Assembly: GCF_932526225.1 (NCBI RefSeq)
Contig: NC_064040.1
Coordinates: 5,081,681 to 5,145,680 of the forward strand
DNA length: 64,000 bases
Origin: Nematostella vectensis
Lineage: Eukaryota > Cnidaria > Anthozoa > Actiniaria > Edwardsiidae
Direction of reading: 5' to 3'
Shown in pieces: positions 59,487 through 64,000 of this stretch (position 1 is its first letter; every line of letters starts with the position of its first letter). Made by a program: the position numbers and the translations under genes. Below the pieces are notes generated by a model, which ran no database searches, was not told the DNA's origin, and saw only the letters and a program-made list of their open reading frames with translations.

Positions 59487-60284
59487 ATGGGGGAAAGGAG
59501 ACAAAGCTTAGGATGGAACGATGTCTCCAGTGTAATGAAGGACACTATGGACACATTACGTGATTTGGAGCTACGAGAAAGAAGAGACAGTCTATTTGAT
59601 CTGTCTCTCCTTCAAGAAAAAAGCAAGCTTTTCTCACTACAAAGCTCTTTCGAAGAGATAGACAACCGCATGAATCAGGTCCCGAAAGCACCAAGGCCCA
59701 TCATAGAAGGGCTTCCGGAGAAAAAACTGAAGAACCCTTTTGCTAAAGAGGATTGGGACTGCCATAAAAAGCAAGTGTTTGCGCCAGTGAAGCGAAGATG
59801 CTCTATGACACCTAGGATTGGTGTACAGAAGACGTTTGAAAGTCAATCGTTATCGGAATACGGATCTAAACTTAAGGGAAAACGGAGTTCTGTCACGCGT
59901 CTTCCATCGATATACAACGCTAGCGAGCGGGCCACGTCGCCCACACGAGGGCACCCCGAGGTTGATAGGATGTCCTTAGCCTCCACACGCAGCGTTCCCG
60001 AACACAAGATTGGCGCGTTTCGGATGAAGCAGAATATGAAAAATACAGAGGTCGAGAAAAACTCAGCAAGTGATTCTAATAAAGCAAGCATCCCTCGACA
60101 AAAGCAGATAACTTTTGGGGCCAAACCGGCGAAAGATTGTCAATTAGAAAAGTTCACTGACTTCCCACAAATAAAGAAGAGGTGCAGTGTACCAGAAAAT
60201 ACGTTGCTAAGCAAACAAGTAGACGTATCCACTACGTGGAAAGTACTTCTTCACAAACGGAACTTGTTTGAGCTCGACCGATAA
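59487..60284 (+). CDS. Unrecognised intronless basic protein with WKVLLHKR C-terminus
   Basis: A 265-residue ORF from ATG 59487. Residues about 10-70 are charged and helical (KDTMDTLRDLELRERRDSLF, LLQEKSKLFSLQSSFEEID). The remainder is Lys/Arg/Ser/Pro-rich and probably disordered, and the end is TWKVLLHKRNLFELDR. The C-terminal motif W-[KR]-x-L-L-H-[KR]-R-x-x-F-x-x-D is shared with the broken gene at 56486-57289. This makes the two paralogues and is the best evidence that both ORFs were selected as protein. No signal peptide or membrane segment; likely cytoplasmic or nuclear. The function cannot be read from sequence. Confidence 0.75.
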   Translation: MGERRQSLGWNDVSSVMKDTMDTLRDLELRERRDSLFDLSLLQEKSKLFSLQSSFEEIDNRMNQVPKAPRPIIEGLPEKKLKNPFAKEDWDCHKKQVFAPVKRRCSMTPRIGVQKTFESQSLSEYGSKLKGKRSSVTRLPSIYNASERATSPTRGHPEVDRMSLASTRSVPEHKIGAFRMKQNMKNTEVEKNSASDSNKASIPRQKQITFGAKPAKDCQLEKFTDFPQIKKRCSVPENTLLSKQVDVSTTWKVLLHKRNLFELDR

Positions 60285-61633
60285 GTGTTCATGTATGTGT
60301 ATGAAAATATCGTAAACAATTTTGATCATGCATATTAGATAAATACATGTATTTTTTTAAAAATCAAAGTTTGAATTGATGAATTTTTAGATTTGTGAAC
60401 GTGGCGCAGTTATGAAGATTATTACGTTTTAATTAATGTAAATAGTGGTGTAAATAATGATTCCTCTTGTGGATAAGTGCCAAATACAGCAGTTGCTGAA
60501 GTTGCTAGAACAAAAAGTTGGTTGTTAACAATGCAATGGTTCGACTTGATCCCTCTAAAAGCTTCGTTTGTTTTAACCGAAACGCATCAAAGGATCTTCA
60601 CTAATAGCCTAGCTAATTTTGGATTAGCCTGTGAAGCAAGTCCGAAAGTTTGGGCGGAAGGAGAGCTGTAAACGGGGCGCGGGCCATGGAGAGACATTCA
60701 CTCTATCCTTCTCTTCAGTTGCGCGGTGTCTATCCTTCATTTTCCCCAGCCCTTTCTAGATCAGAAAGTCTTGATTACAAGTGACAAGACCGTCTACTAC
60801 ATCCAGGCACGTACATAGGACTTGCGCGCCGCCACTTATTACAATACCTTTTTTTATTCCGTGAACTATTAGTAGTATGAAACACTTAAAAGCTTGAGCA
60901 TTCGGCGAAAAAAAAACTATTAAATTTTATGGGTATGTTAACAACATGTACTCCTCCCTAGTTTGAAGGATTTTTTTGCATTTTTTTTTTTACTTTTCCA
61001 GTTTGGCTGGAAACCCTAATGCAAAATTTCACAGTTCTAGGTACGAAATTCTAATGCACAGCCTCTTAGCCATTTAGCCTCTTATTCTTCCAAGATGTAA
61101 TTTAAATGTTTTTATCCATTATGCTTAAAAATGTAACGTTCTGTACGTATTAAATCAACTCGCACAATGGTAATAACAGAGCTTAGCGCACTGTTCCGAG
61201 ATTAAACTCCGTTCGCCCTTAAAAGAATACGTCCGTGACGACGAACTTTGTGATAATTTTAAGGTCAGCAAAACTGCTCTACTCATGTGGATGAATTAAA
61301 AGTCACAAAAAGGCTAAAGACGAATGATAAGGTAGTAACTGTTGAGATGAGCTTTTTGAGAAGACGTTTGACGACATATTGATGGAGTACTAGCCATAAC
61401 CAGAAATTGGTGCGAGTGAAGAATGGAAGCCTAGGGGGATTAAAATTTAATTAAACTTGTAAGGCACGGCTTTGGTGGTATGTCTGGTATTGTGCTGATG
61501 TCCTGGCTGCATAAGTCAGTGGTTGGACAGGGCCGGTAGTAAAGGATCTTGTTGTGACATTGAATTTCCTTATCTATCTTACAAGAAAACCGCCACACGC
61601 TTCATCACAGTTGCTCTTGGCCAACACATCAAG
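60285..61633. other. Spacer without supported gene
   Basis: AT-rich sequence downstream of the 59.5-kb gene. The ORF at 60477-60671 lacks an ATG at its start and any recognisable feature. Confidence 0.4.
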
Positions 61634-61846
61634 ATGGTTAGAATCGGCCAAAAACGAAAATCTCCAGAGTTTGAACAATCTGGACACAAAGAAATAGTTG
61701 TCGTATCCAGCGATATGGGTGATGTCGGCACAGAGACGAAGACTGGAAGCCAGGAAAAGTCTGTAGTCGCTGGAAATGTCTTCGGGGAATATAAGAACGG
61801 TGTCAAAAGGCTGGAAAAGGGGGTTAACACAGAGGTTGGGTGTTGA
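61634..61846 (+). CDS. Small ORF, 70 codons, hypothetical
   Basis: ATG at 61634 (context AAGATGG) to TGA at 61844-61846. The translation is hydrophilic and Lys/Glu/Ser-rich (GQKRKSPEFEQSGHKE, FGEYKNGVKRLEKG), in style like the neighbouring cluster proteins but with no shared motif. The frame is open further upstream without an ATG, so it could be a terminal exon. The opposite strand is also open. Confidence 0.3.
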   Translation: MVRIGQKRKSPEFEQSGHKEIVVVSSDMGDVGTETKTGSQEKSVVAGNVFGEYKNGVKRLEKGVNTEVGC

Positions 61847-63266
61847 AGAAGGGCTCTTCATGTTCGGGCCACGTGAGATAACAAAGCACATTTACAGCAT
61901 TGTACCATATCAAGAATACTTGAGAATATTAGTACTTGTGTAAATACAAATTGTTTGAAGGGTAAACACACAAACAAAACACTACATGGATAGAATCAGA
62001 GAATACTGATTGATGAAAATGATGATGAATTACATTTTTATGATAACATCGAAATCAAAGATAAACTTGTATACATAAGAAACTATATGAAAATAAAAAA
62101 CGGTCAAAAATGTAATTTATAAGCTCATTATCCGAACACTTAGCCATTGAAATTTTATTGAAATTCCACCAGATGCGATTTAATAATTTCTTAGTAACAT
62201 TTGAGATTTGCATGTCTGAGGACTCTTTGTTTAAGTAACTAATCTCTCCAGTCTTTGTTTAATTCAATTGGTCTATATAGGAAATATTGTATTTGCAGAA
62301 ATAATCAAAGAAAAAATGTCTTTTTTGCATAGAATAAGAGCTAACGTGGAGCCATTTATTGATAGAGAGAATTCTTCACTCTTCCCGCGACTTAAACGAA
62401 CATCTGAAAAGTTCTCACATGTTATCAAGTATCTTTGAGGTCTTAATAATTCATTGTCAAAATGGGCGCATATTTATGGCCGCCACTATATAAGCATCAT
62501 TTTACAACTAGAATCTTCTTGTTTTCATTGTGAAGTTCTGAAAGTTCTAATTGAAGTTTTATTTTCTAGAAAAAAAAACTCCTATTTCTAAGCACCAGCT
62601 TTTATTTTATGGAGCACAAAAATGTGAAAAGTCGCGTTCTTATATGAAGGTTCAAAATACCAGGTAAGATATACCAATTATTTTTTACTTTGAGATTATT
62701 TGCAAAAGATTTCCTCTTCAAACAGGGTTACTGAAATTCGAAAATGGTGGACCGTAAAGCGAATTGATTTTGCATTCTTTTAATAGGCCACAGCCTTAAA
62801 TAATTCTTAACTTTAAACAATGAATTTCAGAAATGATTTATTATAAATATCCCCATCATTTCCTCTCAAATACCCTATCTACACATAAAAGTGATTTTGA
62901 ATGTTTTGATATAAAAGTGGCTAAAAATATACCTTTTTTACAAATTTATTGTTTGTTGAACAGTAGATGCAAAGTACATGTAACTGCAAATAATAGTATA
63001 TTTTGCTTTTTGTTCCTTGTTTTAAATATTAAACAAGTCATTGCCTTTGGGGGGGGGGGGGGGGGGAAGAATCCCCAAGCTTCTTCCCCTGTTACAACCC
63101 TGTACAGCAGAAGGGGAAAAAGTCATACATTCCATGGTTCCATGGATACAGTACTTAGCTACACATGGTAGTGTTACCTGACAGGGTGCCCATAGTTCTT
63201 AAACATCCCAGATCCTTTACCTCTAGGAGTTCAGAAATCCATTACTGTACACATGTCCCTTACTTG
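61847..63266. other. Spacer, G-run near its end
   Basis: AT-rich, with no supported gene. A G-run of about 17 at 63050-63066 and the 3' flank of the COA8-like gene lie at its right side. Confidence 0.4.
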
Positions 63267-63730
63267 CTACCTATGATTTCCTGGATATACAGATTTGATT
63301 GTTCTTTCTAGTGCAGTAAGGAAAGCTGGCCACAACATTCTTACATTCTTTTTGTACCATTCCCTGGTGAAGAAAAGGCTTCCCTTTAAAGTAGATACAT
63401 ATTAAATTTTATTAGGAACCACAAAGGGGGGTAAGGTGTGAAGTGGTGTGTGGAGCAGTTTCAAAACATAATACATGTTTGTATGGTGGGAAAACTCACC
63501 AATTCAGAGGCTCTTTGTGTAAGTGAAAGGTGGCTTACTCTAAAGCAGGCTAATTTTTGGCTATTAATTTTCAGAATTATACTCCTTATGGAGATGATGG
63601 TCCTTGTCTAAGAAATCTTTATAAAACACAGATAGCTCATCTGCAGTCCTACTCACCACTGGTACTCCTTATGGAGCTGATAGTTCTTGTCTAAGAAATC
63701 TTTATAAAACACAGATAGCTCATCGGCAGC
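63267..63730 (-). CDS. COA8: COA8-like (APOPT1) cytochrome c oxidase assembly factor, last two exons
   Basis: Minus-strand exon 63730-63657 (acceptor GGTAAGCAG, donor GTGAGT, 24 codons plus two bases) joins in phase to terminal exon 63363-63267 (acceptor TTCTTCACCAG, stop TAG at 63269-63267). The joined C-terminus contains ADELSVFYKDFLDKN, then EYQWEWYKKNVRMLW and a final ALERTIKSVY. This parallels the C-terminus of animal COA8, where AEEMADFYKEFLSKNF is followed by DWYKRNF and ALERIW, as I recall it. COA8 is a mitochondrial matrix-side factor needed for complex IV biogenesis. Earlier exons, including the targeting sequence, lie beyond the right edge of the window or were not found. A second copy of the first exon lies in the intron. 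Confidence 0.75.
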
Positions 63731-63735
63731 CTGCT
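63570..63735 (-). repeat. Tandem duplication of a COA8-like exon
   Basis: Two ~83-bp copies share GATAGCTCATC, TCTAAGAAATCTTTATAAAA and CTCCTTATGGAG. The left-hand copy (about 63640-63570) encodes ADELSVFYKDFLDKDHHLHK. It lacks the GTGAGT donor and runs into a stop (EYNSEN then TAA), while the copy at 63730-63657 keeps good splice sites. Confidence 0.85.
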
Positions 63736-64000
63736 TACCTAGAAGCAGATAAATCAAATTTATACCCATAAAACATAAACACATACAGTACCCGCAAACA
63801 AATGGACGGGTGGGGTGGGGTAGGGGGATGAGAAACCAAGATCAGACCAAGGTAGAGATGAATCAAAGGGGAGGAAGGTAAAGAATTGACTTGATTGGAA
63901 GAGGTACTCATCATTTTGGTTTGGTTGTAAAGGATTGGGTATTTTAATTGATCAAACTTTGTTTACTATGTTTAGCCATAACAACGCATGTCAACTTACT
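63736..64000. other. Window edge, no feature resolved
   Basis: Presumably intron upstream of the COA8-like exon. A G-rich stretch (GGGTGGGGTGGGGTAGGGGG near 63809) could form a G-quadruplex. No exon was recognised. Confidence 0.4.

Noticed and set aside
60477-60671. 64-codon ORF downstream of the 59.5-kb gene
   Set aside because: No ATG at its start, no splice border and no recognisable motif.

Overview
This is eukaryotic, metazoan DNA. Genes are split by GT-AG introns, spacers are AT-rich, and more than a fifth of the window is tandem repeat or small transposon. The protein content (a class A GPCR, an SLC16-type transporter, a type II membrane collagen, a COA8-like mitochondrial factor) and the abundance of palindromic MITEs and tRNA-derived SINEs suggest an anthozoan cnidarian such as a sea anemone. 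That taxonomic call is inference, not something the sequence proves.

Layout. 0-2 kb: 3' part of a gene with a candidate cysteine-peptidase domain. 2.5-5.9 kb: a ~107-bp satellite with higher-order structure. 6.3-9.1 kb: a two-exon zinc-finger gene with a TTAA-type MITE at its stop codon. 9.1-21 kb: mostly repeats, with scattered exon candidates (a possible linker-histone-like exon, a Pro/Thr-repeat exon, and a Cys-rich minus-strand gene around 14.8-16.9 kb). 22.7-23.6 kb: an intronless GPCR. 26.3-28.65 kb: a 132-bp satellite that runs directly into the last exon of an SLC16/MCT-like gene (31.76-28.6 kb, minus). Introns of that gene hold a 28S rRNA pseudogene fragment and a large inverted repeat. 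36.1-43.1 kb: a seven-exon transmembrane collagen-like gene whose last intron begins with a minisatellite that multiplies its own splice donor. 43.7-44.1 kb: a 17-bp array. 45.2-60.3 kb: four unrecognised genes for basic, probably disordered proteins, one of them frameshifted, around a ~3.9-kb array of a 25/26-bp repeat rich in AATAAA hexamers. 63.3-63.7 kb: the 3' end of a COA8-like gene with a tandemly duplicated exon.

There is no operon-like logic; the genes look independent. The recurring theme is repeat DNA touching gene ends. In three genes the stop codon lies in or against repeat sequence (zinc-finger gene/MITE, transporter/satellite, 50.2-kb gene/dispersed repeat plus minisatellite), and in the collagen gene a repeat multiplies the exon-6 splice donor. 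Exon models were made by eye from splice-site phase and protein plausibility; transcript data would be decisive.
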